Source of the DNA: a virus
DNA length: 38,162 nt
Virus record (IMG/VR): IMGVR_UViG_3300046648_000140
Span: 1-38,162 of that record
Reading direction: 5' to 3' (one strand)
Position numbers and translations under genes: made by a program. Below, piece after piece: positions 1 to 6,180 of the stretch; position 1 is the stretch's first letter, and every line of letters starts with the position of its first letter. Below the pieces are notes generated by a model. The model worked only from the letters and a program-made list of their open reading frames with translations. It was not told the DNA's origin and searched no databases.

Positions 1-44
1 AATAGCTTGCTCTGCCTGACGCACGACGACCCGGAGTCGCCGCT

Positions 45-197
45 GTGACTCGCTTTCGGTTGCGGCGTGCCCAGGTCAGAGGTCGTGCCTTTTTTTATGG
101 CCTTTGCTTCTGGTCCTTCCTCGCCGCCCTGCAAGCAATCGGCGGCGCAGTAACCGACCAAACCCCGACCGCTGTTGCGGTTGAGTCCCAGCGTTAG
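45..197 (+). CDS. Small membrane protein (50 aa), GTG start
   Basis: This is a short gene of unknown function. GTG at 45 is preceded by GGAG at 33-36, eight bases upstream, and the frame stays open to TAG at 195-197. The N-terminus is arginine-rich. It is followed by one hydrophobic segment (about residues 16-37, starting FFYGLCFW) and a short polar tail ending VAVESQR, so a single-pass inner-membrane protein with a basic cytoplasmic N-terminus is likely. Its stop overlaps the Shine-Dalgarno TAGGAG of the next gene, which points to coupled translation in the rightward early operon. The start and function are inferred; only the frame, the RBS and the hydrophobic stretch are seen. Confidence 0.55.
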   Translation: MTRFRLRRAQVRGRAFFYGLCFWSFLAALQAIGGAVTDQTPTAVAVESQR

Positions 198-206
198 GAG
201 TTCAAC

Positions 207-704
207 GTGGAAAAAACTCACTTCCGAAAAGCGTTCGATTCGCCGTATCTATCGAGCGCCGATATCGTCGGCCCCACCGTCTTAACCGTGGCTCGGGTAA
301 CGCTCGAAGCCGACCGGACCAAGAAGACAAAAGACGTATTCAACACCGCGTGGTTTGTCGAGAAGGAACTGCGCCCCGGCGAGAAGCTCAAGCCGATGAT
401 CCTCAACGCGACGAACTCGAACACGCTCAAGAAGTTGACCGGCTCCCCGTTTATCGAGGACTGGGTAAACCTCAAGGTTACGGTTTACGTCGACCCGAAT
501 GTGCGGTTCGGCAAGGAGGTTATGGAAGGGCTACGGATCAGCCCGAAAGCCCCGGTCGTGGCGAGCATTTCCCCGGCGACGGTCAAGGCTTGGCAGAACG
601 CGAAAGCCGCGTATCAGCGCGACGGCAACCTCGACGCGGTACTCGCTCGGGCAACCATGAGCGACAAGGACCAGCAGCAACTAATCGAGGAGTGCCGCCC
701 ATGA
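207..704 (+). CDS. Phage early protein of the recombination operon, unknown function
   Basis: This 165-aa protein starts at GTG 207, with TAGGAG at 195-200. It resembles, from memory, a widespread phage family found immediately upstream of YqaJ-type exonucleases. Members start with a short motif like FRKAFDSPYLSSADI and contain a conserved LNATNSNTLKKL segment (residues about 67-78) and a beta-rich middle with VTVYVDPNVRFGK. No catalytic motif is visible and its biochemical role is not established. Position suggests a part in recombination or replication, perhaps DNA binding or support of the exonuclease. Its stop (TGA 702-704) overlaps the next start as ATGA, so the two are translationally coupled. 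Confidence 0.75.
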   Translation: MEKTHFRKAFDSPYLSSADIVGPTVLTVARVTLEADRTKKTKDVFNTAWFVEKELRPGEKLKPMILNATNSNTLKKLTGSPFIEDWVNLKVTVYVDPNVRFGKEVMEGLRISPKAPVVASISPATVKAWQNAKAAYQRDGNLDAVLARATMSDKDQQQLIEECRP

Positions 705-1339
705 TCTGGTTCGATATCCCGCAGAACACAGATCTATGGTTTCAGGCGCGCATAGGCAAGGCGACGGGCTCGAACTTCGGCAAGTTCATGGCGAACTTCG
801 GTAAGGCGTTCGGCGACCCGGCCAAGCGTTACGCGTTGCAGCTCGCGCTCGAACGAGTAACCGGCCGCAAGGCTGAATTCAGTTTCCAGTCCGACGATAT
901 GGAGCGCGGGCATTTGCAGGAGCCGGTCGCCCGAATGCTTTACGAGGACTCGCGATTTGTCGAGGTTACAAACGGGGGGTTCTTCGACTGCGGACAATAC
1001 GGCGACTCGCCCGATGGGCTAGTGGGGAAGGACGGCGTTCTCGAAATCAAATCGGTAACGGCGGGGGTTCACTGGGACACGTTGAAGCGCGGGTCATTCG
1101 ACCCGGCGTATCGCTGGCAGTTGGTCGGGCACCTTGATTGCTCGGGCCGGGACTGGGTGGACTTCGCGAGCTATTGCTCGGACTTCCCCGAGGAGAGTCA
1201 GCTCATCGTTTACCGGACGACCCGCGACGATTTCAAGGAGGAGCTGGCGCAGCTCGCCGAACGCCGGGCGGAATTCTTGGCGCTCGTCCAAACAATCAAA
1301 ATCTATATCGACGAGGTGGCATATGGCACGCGGAGTTAA
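701..1339 (+). CDS. YqaJ-type viral recombinase exonuclease
   Basis: This 212-aa protein has the PD-(D/E)XK nuclease core of the YqaJ/lambda-exonuclease superfamily. Visible signatures are [10 protein letters not shown] (residues about 68-77), GDSPDGLVG (about 104-112) carrying the metal-binding Asp, and VLEIKSV (about 115-121) with the catalytic E-x-K pair. Enzymes of this family resect double-stranded ends 5' to 3' and leave 3' single strands for annealing. The ATG at 701 overlaps the upstream stop; a longer reading of the frame upstream only shadows the previous gene. No separate Bet/Erf/RecT annealase was recognised, so the partner annealase is unknown. SSB follows directly with a 17-base overlap. 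Confidence 0.88.
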   Translation: MIWFDIPQNTDLWFQARIGKATGSNFGKFMANFGKAFGDPAKRYALQLALERVTGRKAEFSFQSDDMERGHLQEPVARMLYEDSRFVEVTNGGFFDCGQYGDSPDGLVGKDGVLEIKSVTAGVHWDTLKRGSFDPAYRWQLVGHLDCSGRDWVDFASYCSDFPEESQLIVYRTTRDDFKEELAQLAERRAEFLALVQTIKIYIDEVAYGTRS

Positions 1340-1796
1340 CAAGGTCATTCTGGTGGGGACTTGCGGACAAGACCCGGACGCCCGTTTCTTGCCGAACGGC
1401 AACGCGGTCACAACGCTGAGTCTCGCGACCTCGGAGAAGTGGACCGACAAACAATCGGGTCAGCCGGTCGAGAAAACCGAATGGCACCGGGTCTGCCTGT
1501 TCGGGAAGGTCGCCGAGATTGCCGGGCAATACTTGCGCAAGGGGTCGCAGGTGTATATCGAGGGGAAGTTGCAGACGCGGGAGTGGGAGAAGGACGGGAT
1601 TAAGCGCTACACGACTGAGGTTATCGTCGATATGAAAGGCGCGCTTCAGTTGCTCGGGCCGAAACCGGAAGGGCAGCAAGCGCCAGCCCAACAGAACCAG
1701 CGCCCGGCACCGCAGCAGAACCAACAAGCCGCGCCGCCTGACTCTTATGACGACGACATACCCTTTGCGCCAGTGCCTTATCTAGCCGGCACCTAA
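1323..1796 (+). CDS. ssb: Single-stranded DNA-binding protein
   Basis: This 157-aa SSB has an N-terminal OB fold starting [19 protein letters not shown]. It shows the usual [18 protein letters not shown] and [22 protein letters not shown] segments of bacterial SSBs. A glutamine/proline-rich linker (about residues 118-142) leads to an acidic DDDIPF motif close to the C-terminus. In cellular SSBs this tip recruits DNA-processing proteins; here it is followed by about nine extra residues instead of ending the chain. It coats single strands made by the upstream exonuclease or at replication forks. ATG 1323 has GAGGTGG just upstream and overlaps the exonuclease 3' end by 17 bases. Confidence 0.95.
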   Translation: MARGVNKVILVGTCGQDPDARFLPNGNAVTTLSLATSEKWTDKQSGQPVEKTEWHRVCLFGKVAEIAGQYLRKGSQVYIEGKLQTREWEKDGIKRYTTEVIVDMKGALQLLGPKPEGQQAPAQQNQRPAPQQNQQAAPPDSYDDDIPFAPVPYLAGT

Positions 1797-1853
1797 CCAA
1801 ACGACGGTGTAATCATTTGGCCGTTGTTTCTTGTGATAAGCGGGGGGTTGGCG

Positions 1854-2945
1854 ATGGTGACTTACGGGTCTGTCTGTAGTGGGATTGAGTCGGCTTCTGT
1901 CGCCTGGGCATCACTCGGTCTTAAACCGGCGTGGGTCGCCGAGGTCGCCCCCTTCCCCAGCGCGGTGCTTGCGTACCGCTTCCCCGAGGTGCCGAACCTC
2001 GGGGACATGCGCAACCTCGGCCGGCTTGTCCTTAGCGGCAAGATCGAAGCGCCAGACGTTCTAATCGGTGGGACGCCTTGTCAGGCGTTCTCTCTTGCAG
2101 GGATGCGCGAAGGGTTGGCCGACGAGTGCGGCGCTCTCGCGATCAAATACGTGGAGCTGGCAGATGCAATTGACCATGTTCGAGGACTCGCCGGAAAACC
2201 TCCCGGCATCACCGTCTGGGAAAACGTGCCCGGCGTCCTCGCCGACAAGGCGAACGCCTTCGGATGTCTACTTGCGGCGCTTGTTGGGGAAAGCTGCGAG
2301 CTGCAACCTACAGGGCGCAAATGGACAGACGCTGGTGTTGTGTATGGACCCACGCGGGCAGTCGCTTGGCGGGTTCTTAATGCCCAACATTTCGGAGTGG
2401 CCCAACGGCGTCGCCGCCTGTTCGTTGTCGCAAGCGCTCGAAAAGGATTCGACCCCGGAGCGGTACTTTTTGACCTCGGAAGCGTGCGCCGGGATTCTGC
2501 GCCGCTTGAGCCGCAAGGGAGTGACCCCGAGGTTCGCCAGTGCCGATGCGGCTACGCGTTTCCAGTCGGCCTTGGCTTCCTCAAGTGCCCCAAGTGCAAG
2601 CGCACCGTAGCGGTTGAGGCGCCTGCATGGTGGAACGGTTCGGGGGTAAGTCAAACCCTCGACGCCGTACTCGACAAGCACCAAGCGCTGCCGGAAAAAA
2701 ACCGGTTCCCTGCCGTACTCGATAACGGCCGGCTCCGGTTTATTACACCGAGGGAAGCCGAGCGCCTGCAAGGGTTGCCCGACGACTTCACGCGTATTCC
2801 GTGGCGCGGCAAACCCGCCGAGCAATGTCCCGACGGGCATCGGTATAAGGCAATCGGCAACACTAAGGCGGTCCCGGTAGTTCGTTGGCTCGGCCGTCGC
2901 TTACTTGCGGTAATCAATCAAGATGGGGTGAACGATGGAGCCTGA
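1854..2945 (+). CDS. DNA C5-cytosine methyltransferase
   Basis: This is a 363-aa SAM-dependent DNA cytosine-5 methyltransferase. Motifs in order are: motif I region TYGSVCSGIESASVAW (3-18); motif IV GGTPCQAFS (72-80) with nucleophile Cys76; motif VI ENV (123-125); motif VIII QRRRRLF (184-190); and motif IX/X RFITPREAERLQG to AIGNTKAVPVVRWLG (295-347). The target-recognition part is short and holds a zinc-ribbon-like CxC...CxxC (Cys230, 232, 245, 248). The likely role is protection from host restriction or preparation of cytosines for further modification. ATG 1854 is chosen over an in-frame TTG at 1824 because a G-rich RBS precedes it. A second credible gene lies inside it in the +1 frame (2164-2610). 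Confidence 0.93.
   Translation: MVTYGSVCSGIESASVAWASLGLKPAWVAEVAPFPSAVLAYRFPEVPNLGDMRNLGRLVLSGKIEAPDVLIGGTPCQAFSLAGMREGLADECGALAIKYVELADAIDHVRGLAGKPPGITVWENVPGVLADKANAFGCLLAALVGESCELQPTGRKWTDAGVVYGPTRAVAWRVLNAQHFGVAQRRRRLFVVASARKGFDPGAVLFDLGSVRRDSAPLEPQGSDPEVRQCRCGYAFPVGLGFLKCPKCKRTVAVEAPAWWNGSGVSQTLDAVLDKHQALPEKNRFPAVLDNGRLRFITPREAERLQGLPDDFTRIPWRGKPAEQCPDGHRYKAIGNTKAVPVVRWLGRRLLAVINQDGVNDGA
2164..2610 (+). CDS. Overlapping gene embedded in the methyltransferase (+1 frame)
   Basis: A 148-aa frame lies entirely within the methyltransferase gene. ATG 2164 has GGAG at 2153-2156, a seven-base spacing, so it carries its own good ribosome-binding site. The product begins MQLTMFEDSPENLPASPSGK and has a middle with QTLVLCMDP and MPNISEWPNGVAACSLSQ. 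Near the C-terminus it has RYFLTSEACAGILRRLSRKG. From memory these blocks match a small phage protein family usually annotated as hypothetical and found with phage C5 methyltransferases. The family's function is unknown; the FL...ACAGILRRA block looks helical. The recognition and the RBS favour true dual coding, but selection on this frame has not been tested. Confidence 0.6.
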   Translation: MQLTMFEDSPENLPASPSGKTCPASSPTRRTPSDVYLRRLLGKAASCNLQGANGQTLVLCMDPRGQSLGGFLMPNISEWPNGVAACSLSQALEKDSTPERYFLTSEACAGILRRLSRKGVTPRFASADAATRFQSALASSSAPSASAP

Positions 2946-3180
2946 AATCCTACACGTTCCAGAGCTGGCAAAGATTATGGGGCGAACTGAGTCGGCAATC
3001 CGTAGCGCCGTACAAGGTCGGCCGGATTGGTTGCCGCCTTACTATAAGCAGGGGTCGCGGATTTGCTGGCGACTTGAGACGGTGCGGAAGTTTCTGAGGG
3101 AGTTTGAAGCGGGGGAACATCAAGCGGTGAAAGTAGGGCGGCCCCGTAAAGAGCCGCCGAGATTGATGGCGCTAGCCTAA
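2935..3180 (+). CDS. Excisionase-like MerR/AlpA-type DNA-binding protein
   Basis: This 81-aa protein has an N-terminal winged-helix-like segment (about residues 7-55, HVPELAKIMGRTESAIRSAV then CWRLETVRKFL) typical of small phage excisionase/AlpA regulators. It also has a basic GRPRK motif near the C-terminus (about 69-73) that resembles an AT-hook. It starts inside the 3' end of the methyltransferase and converges on the integrase, overlapping its 3' end by nine bases. That position is where lambdoid phages carry xis. Excisionase function is inferred from context and fold; a transcription regulator is the alternative. Confidence 0.6.
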   Translation: MEPEILHVPELAKIMGRTESAIRSAVQGRPDWLPPYYKQGSRICWRLETVRKFLREFEAGEHQAVKVGRPRKEPPRLMALA

Positions 3181-4146
3181 CTTGTCGGCGAGGCTCTCGG
3201 GGCTCAGGTGGGTATAGCGCTTGAGCATCGCCAGCGTCTTATGCCCGGTAATCGACGCGACTGTCATTATCTCGAAACCGCGCTCGAATAGTCGGCTAGT
3301 CGCTTCGTGGCGCAAGTCGTGAAAGCGAAGGCCGACCACCCCCGCCGTCTTACATGCGAGGCGAAAGTAAACGGTGACAAGTTGGGGAGCCAGACTGAAT
3401 ACCTGCCCGTCAATTCGCGCTGGCAAACTCTTTAGAAGTTCCCGCGCTCTTGTCGAAAGCGGCACCGAACGGCGGTCGCCGTTCTTCGTGTCTTCGAGAT
3501 AAATTACTTTCCCACGAATTTGTTCCCGCCGTAACAAAACTAACTCCGAACGACGCATTGCCGTATCTGCGGCGAGTTCGATAATGATCGGCATCTCCAT
3601 ATGAATCTCGGCCGCAGCCGCATAAATCTTTTTGAGTTCGAGAGTAGTCGGGCGGCGGTCGCGTTCTTTAGCACCTTTCGGTAAACGGATGCCTGTGCAG
3701 GGATTGTGTAAGCCGGTCATACGCCACTCTTTAGCGGCGACCGTAAACAGGTGGGAGATGATAGCGAGTTCAAGCCGGACGGTTGCCGTCGATACTTCAT
3801 CATCGAGGCGCTCGTCGCGATACTCGGCCATATCTGAGGAGTCAATTGCTGAGAGAGTTTTCTCGGCGAGGGGATGTTTAAGCCACTTCTTAATCCTGAC
3901 CGCTTCCTGCGTCGCCCCCTTTTTTTTGTCGCTAACTTCCTTGAGGTACTTATTGAGGGCGGTGGCTAAAGTTGTCCGGTCTTGCTCGCGTTTATCGACG
4001 TGCTTCGAGCGGGCTATATCGCCTTCAATACCGTCAGCCCAGCGCTGCGCCTCGGCTTTCGTGTCGAAGGTAGCTGTCATGGTCTGATAGCCCTTCCGGC
4101 GTATCTGAGCTTTCCAAGCGTTGCCGCGCTTTGTGTAGGTTGCCAT
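3172..4146 (-). CDS. int: Tyrosine-recombinase integrase
   Basis: This 324-aa phage integrase has all the catalytic residues of the tyrosine recombinase family: Arg198 (AMRRSEL), Lys221 (DTKNGDRR), His276 and Arg279 (RFHDLRHEA), His302 (ITGH) and Tyr311 (KRYTH). The N-terminal 50 residues (NAWKAQIRRKGYQTMTATFDT region) look like the arm-binding domain and residues about 60-150 like the core-binding SAM-like domain. It should recombine attP with attB in the tRNA-Leu gene. The attP core and arm repeats lie just upstream of its start. It is transcribed away from attP and converges on the excisionase-like gene, the usual arrangement. Confidence 0.96.
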   Translation of the reverse strand: MATYTKRGNAWKAQIRRKGYQTMTATFDTKAEAQRWADGIEGDIARSKHVDKREQDRTTLATALNKYLKEVSDKKKGATQEAVRIKKWLKHPLAEKTLSAIDSSDMAEYRDERLDDEVSTATVRLELAIISHLFTVAAKEWRMTGLHNPCTGIRLPKGAKERDRRPTTLELKKIYAAAAEIHMEMPIIIELAADTAMRRSELVLLRREQIRGKVIYLEDTKNGDRRSVPLSTRARELLKSLPARIDGQVFSLAPQLVTVYFRLACKTAGVVGLRFHDLRHEATSRLFERGFEIMTVASITGHKTLAMLKRYTHLSPESLADKLG

Positions 4147-4203
4147 TTCGGTATCCCCATCGGTGGTTGGAAACCCGAGTCTAGCCGAAGTGATTAAATG
4201 GCG

Positions 4204-4221
4204 TTGCTCCAGAATTGCTCC
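4204..4221 (+). repeat. Integrase arm-type repeats, set 1 (two TTGCTCC)
   Basis: TTGCTCC occurs at 4204-4210 and 4215-4221, 11 bases apart and in the same orientation. The same heptamer recurs three times on the other side of the tRNA-like core. Direct repeats spaced by about one helical turn on both sides of a core are the expected layout of integrase arm-binding sites. The role is inferred from the arrangement. Confidence 0.65.
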
Positions 4222-4231
4222 AAATGAAAAA

Positions 4232-4260
4232 GGGGTTAGCGCTTGTAAGCCGCTAACCCC
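4232..4260 (-). terminator. Terminator between attP core and integrase
   Basis: There is a perfect 10-bp stem, GGGGTTAGCG (4232-4241) with CGCTAACCCC (4251-4260). On the minus strand it is followed by TTTTT (4227-4231). It lies just downstream of the tRNA 3' end carried in the attP core. It may terminate the host tRNA-Leu transcript after integration and keep that transcription out of int. Confidence 0.8.
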
Positions 4261-4272
4261 TTGATTCTATTC

Positions 4273-4328
4273 TGGTGCCCCGAGGGAGACTCGAACTCCC
4301 ACACCTTTCGATAACGGATTTTGAATCC
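4273..4328 (-). other. attP: attP core: 3' half of a tRNA-Leu(CAA) gene
   Basis: Read on the minus strand, this 56-bp stretch runs from an anticodon stem-loop to the acceptor end. The anticodon loop has TT-CAA-AA with the anticodon at 4321-4323. It continues through a variable arm and a T-arm with GTTCGAGTC and ends GGGGCACCA at 4273. Upstream of 4328 the tRNA similarity stops, so this is a partial copy and not a working tRNA. Phages that integrate into tRNA genes carry such a 3' fragment so that the host gene is rebuilt on insertion. The exact crossover and the full identity length need the host sequence. Confidence 0.85.
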
Positions 4329-4433
4329 TATCTGGCCTATTGTTTTTCCTCACATTTTCCTGACAAGGTATTGAATTCACTACACCTTGCTGCGTGAGCG
4401 TAATGCTTGATGATGGATAGTTTGGCGCACTCG

Positions 4434-4461
4434 TTGCTCCAAAATTGCTCCATCTTGCTCC
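4434..4461 (+). repeat. Integrase arm-type repeats, set 2 (three TTGCTCC)
   Basis: TTGCTCC lies at 4434-4440, 4445-4451 and 4455-4461, with spacings of 11 and 10 bases. The orientation is the same as in the two copies at 4204-4221. The five copies bracket the attP core asymmetrically (two and three), as in other tyrosine-integrase attP sites. Confidence 0.65.
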
Positions 4462-4611
4462 AGCCTTCTAGACGGCATCCTAACCGACGCACGGCTATGG
4501 TTCTCCCTCTGCCCAGGGTACAGAGTTGACGGCGGCCGAGTAGTTCGGGTACAAGGATGCCCCGCCTACGCCAGCCAATCGGCAGCGCAGCGACAAAAAA
4601 TAACATTCGTC

Positions 4612-4641
4612 TTGACTCAACACCCCGACCAACGGTAAACA
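4612..4641 (+). promoter_or_regulatory. Possible promoter of the attP-side cargo operon
   Basis: TTGACT at 4612-4617 is a good -35 hexamer. The best -10 about 18 bases later is only TAAACA (4636-4641). A promoter is needed somewhere here because transcription of 4708-6152 starts after the attP region. The match is weak. Confidence 0.3.
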
Positions 4642-4707
4642 GTATTCGACCGTCGCTAAGGAATGATTAAGCGATACCGGGAAAACATGGAAACGCAGGA
4701 GCCTCAC

Positions 4708-5382
4708 ATGGCTTTAAATTCAGGATTAGGATTTGCCAAGTTCGCGCAGCGCGAACATTGTCTGCTCGACTTCATCGCTACTATCGACCCGCCAACGCCC
4801 GAACCAACTGCTCACGAATTGCGATCAATACGCAAAGCAGAGAAGCGTAAACGGCGAGAGCTATCAATGCTCCGTGCCGATGATTTCCATTTTGATTTTA
4901 CCCCCGCCCCGAAGTCCTTCGACTTACAAAGTCTTGAGGATCAAATGCGCGACGCGCTCGGTATTGATACGCCGGTCAAAAAAGACAAGCCCGAGGTATT
5001 AGCCTCGTTCGAGTTTGTCCCGACTATCCCGAAGACTTCACCGCCCCCCGGTATTGAACAAGCAAGCGAGACAGCGAAGCTTCACGCCAAGCTTGAAAAA
5101 CAAATTCGTACAAACCTTGGCGTTCCCGCCCCCGCCAAACCAGCCACGCCTATACGCAAACCCGTAGCGCCACGAACCTTCCTAAAACGTGAACTCGAAG
5201 TCATCCTGCTTGTTCGCGATCAGGACTGGTTCGAGGTTCCGTTTTTTCACGTTGAATACAATATGACCGAAGTTGAGGCGGAAATATTGGCCGGCAAGAA
5301 AGCGCGAGCTTACGGCCTGAAAGTTCTCAAGCTGGTTAGCGTTACGTCAAAAGAAATAGAAGTGACGGTGGGTGCGGCGTAG
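4708..5382 (+). CDS. Cargo protein of unknown function (224 aa)
   Basis: The family is not recognised. The start at 4708 is chosen because AGGAG (4697-4701) lies six bases upstream; in-frame ATGs at 4663 and 4687 have poorer sites. The N-terminal part holds a basic stretch (HELRSIRKAEKRKRRELS). The middle is proline- and lysine-rich and probably unstructured. The last 70 residues (from about FLKRELEVILLVRDQDWF) look like a compact alpha/beta domain ending in alternating hydrophobic strands. No signal peptide or membrane segment is seen. It is the first gene of a rightward cassette next to attP, a usual place for lysogeny-expressed cargo. Confidence 0.7.
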   Translation: MALNSGLGFAKFAQREHCLLDFIATIDPPTPEPTAHELRSIRKAEKRKRRELSMLRADDFHFDFTPAPKSFDLQSLEDQMRDALGIDTPVKKDKPEVLASFEFVPTIPKTSPPPGIEQASETAKLHAKLEKQIRTNLGVPAPAKPATPIRKPVAPRTFLKRELEVILLVRDQDWFEVPFFHVEYNMTEVEAEILAGKKARAYGLKVLKLVSVTSKEIEVTVGAA

Positions 5383-5393
5383 GCTAGGTATTC

Positions 5394-5420
5394 GCCCCGG
5401 CGCTATCTCGGTGCCGGGGC
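5394..5420 (+). other. Intergenic hairpin
   Basis: There is an 8-bp perfect stem, GCCCCGGC (5394-5401) with GCCGGGGC (5413-5420), in the gap after the 4708 gene. No T-run follows, so it may be an mRNA stability or processing element or a weak terminator. Confidence 0.4.
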
Positions 5421-5448
5421 TTATCCTATGGGGAATGAGGGAGGACCA

Positions 5449-5670
5449 ATGGCAAGCGAAGCCGAAAGCCTTTACATGATTCAACGCTACATCATGGCGC
5501 TTAACCCGAATGACCAATCGATAACCGCCCGGCACATTAGACAGTTTCGCCAAATCCTAGCCGACTCGCCAGACAAGCACCTAGCCTATGTGGCGCTGGC
5601 GCTAGTTAGCGCCGAGCGATTAGCCGCGACTAGTGAAGCGAAAAGTCTTCGGCCGAACGAAATCAATTAA
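5449..5670 (+). CDS. Small hypothetical protein (73 aa)
   Basis: The family is not recognised. ATG 5449 follows a strong GGGAGGA (5439-5445), so it is preferred to the in-frame ATG at 5428. The product looks helical and soluble, with the segments AESLYMIQRYIMALNPNDQ, ARHIRQFRQILADSPDKH and AYVALALVSAERLAA. It has no cysteines and no obvious enzyme motif. It sits between the unknown 4708 gene and the MvaT homologue in the attP-side cassette and probably shares their transcript. Confidence 0.65.
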   Translation: MASEAESLYMIQRYIMALNPNDQSITARHIRQFRQILADSPDKHLAYVALALVSAERLAATSEAKSLRPNEIN

Positions 5671-5696
5671 CCGACAACAATAGGGAAGTTACAACC

Positions 5697-6152
5697 ATGT
5701 CCACACTTGCAGAATTCAAGCGGGCCGAACGCGAACTCGCGATGAGGGTCCGCGCCTTTCAGGAAATGAAGCAGTCCCCCGAGGTCCAGAAGGCGATAGC
5801 GTTCGAGAAGGCGCTCGACGACTTTCTCGCCGTACACAAGGTTTCGAGGTCATCCCTATACGAGCTGCTTTCTATCGAATTCGAGGCGGACAAGAAGCCG
5901 GCCAATAGGTCGCACCACAAGAAGCCGGCAACGGCGGTCAAGAAGTCGGCGAGCAAGCCGGCCACCGGAAAACGTGTGTTTAACGGCGTCAAAATCAGGA
6001 CGTTCAAAAACCCCCATACCGGCGAGGAGCTAGTCGTGCGCGGCAATCGCGACGGCAAGTTCAACGCGTGGAACGCGCAGTATGGGGCGGACGTTGTGCG
6101 GTCTTGGAAAATCGGCGAGGTTGATGCCCCGCCGAAAGCCGAAACCGCCTAA
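5697..6152 (+). CDS. MvaT-family H-NS-like xenogeneic silencer
   Basis: This 151-aa homologue belongs to the Pseudomonas MvaT/MvaU branch of H-NS proteins. The N-terminal half (residues about 2-60, AEFKRAERELAMRVRAFQEM onward) is the coiled-coil oligomerisation domain. A lysine-rich linker (about 66-95) follows. The C-terminal DNA-binding domain has the diagnostic FKNPHTGEELVVRGN (about 102-116) and WNAQYGADVVRSW (about 125-137); the Gly-Asn pair matches the MvaT AT-pincer. Such proteins bind AT-rich DNA and silence it. It is longer than the roughly 124-aa host proteins, mostly in the linker. It may silence the phage's own genes in lysogeny or mix with host MvaT. It is the last gene before a bidirectional terminator. 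Confidence 0.88.
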   Translation: MSTLAEFKRAERELAMRVRAFQEMKQSPEVQKAIAFEKALDDFLAVHKVSRSSLYELLSIEFEADKKPANRSHHKKPATAVKKSASKPATGKRVFNGVKIRTFKNPHTGEELVVRGNRDGKFNAWNAQYGADVVRSWKIGEVDAPPKAETA

Positions 6153-6155
6153 AAA

Positions 6156-6180
6156 TAAACCCGGCCTCGCGCCGGGTTTA
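6156..6180. terminator. Bidirectional terminator between MvaT cassette and tail operon
   Basis: A perfect 10-bp stem, TAAACCCGGC (6156-6165) with GCCGGGTTTA (6171-6180), has a 5-base loop. T-rich sequence follows on the plus strand (TTGTTT) and A-rich sequence precedes it, so it can work both ways. It separates two convergent operons and contains the stop codon of the tail fibre gene. Confidence 0.85.

Larger units (their letters stand above)
4329..4707. other. Non-coding attP arm and leader region
   Basis: There is no convincing gene between the tRNA-like core and the start at 4708. The frames that are open here are arginine- or cysteine-rich, lack ribosome-binding sites and run through the arm repeats. 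The region holds the second arm-repeat set (4434-4461), a weak possible promoter (4612-4641) and the ribosome-binding site AGGAG (4697-4701) of the next gene. Confidence 0.6.

Noticed and set aside
1-48. End of a gene in frame 1 with a GTGA overlap to the next start
   Set aside because: When the ends are joined, no start codon is found close by and the frame shadows the 37934 gene, which ends at 3-5.
2268-2840. Minus-strand frame (190 aa) in the methyltransferase
   Set aside because: No recognisable blocks and no ribosome site, unlike the plus-strand embedded gene.
4273-4328. A functional phage tRNA-Leu
   Set aside because: Only the part from the anticodon arm to the CCA end is present; the D-arm and 5' acceptor strand are missing, so it is an attachment core.
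4337-4606. Minus-strand open frame in the attP region (and one at 4495-4707)
   Set aside because: Arg/Cys-rich, no ribosome site, and both overlap arm repeats or the next gene's leader; treated as non-coding.
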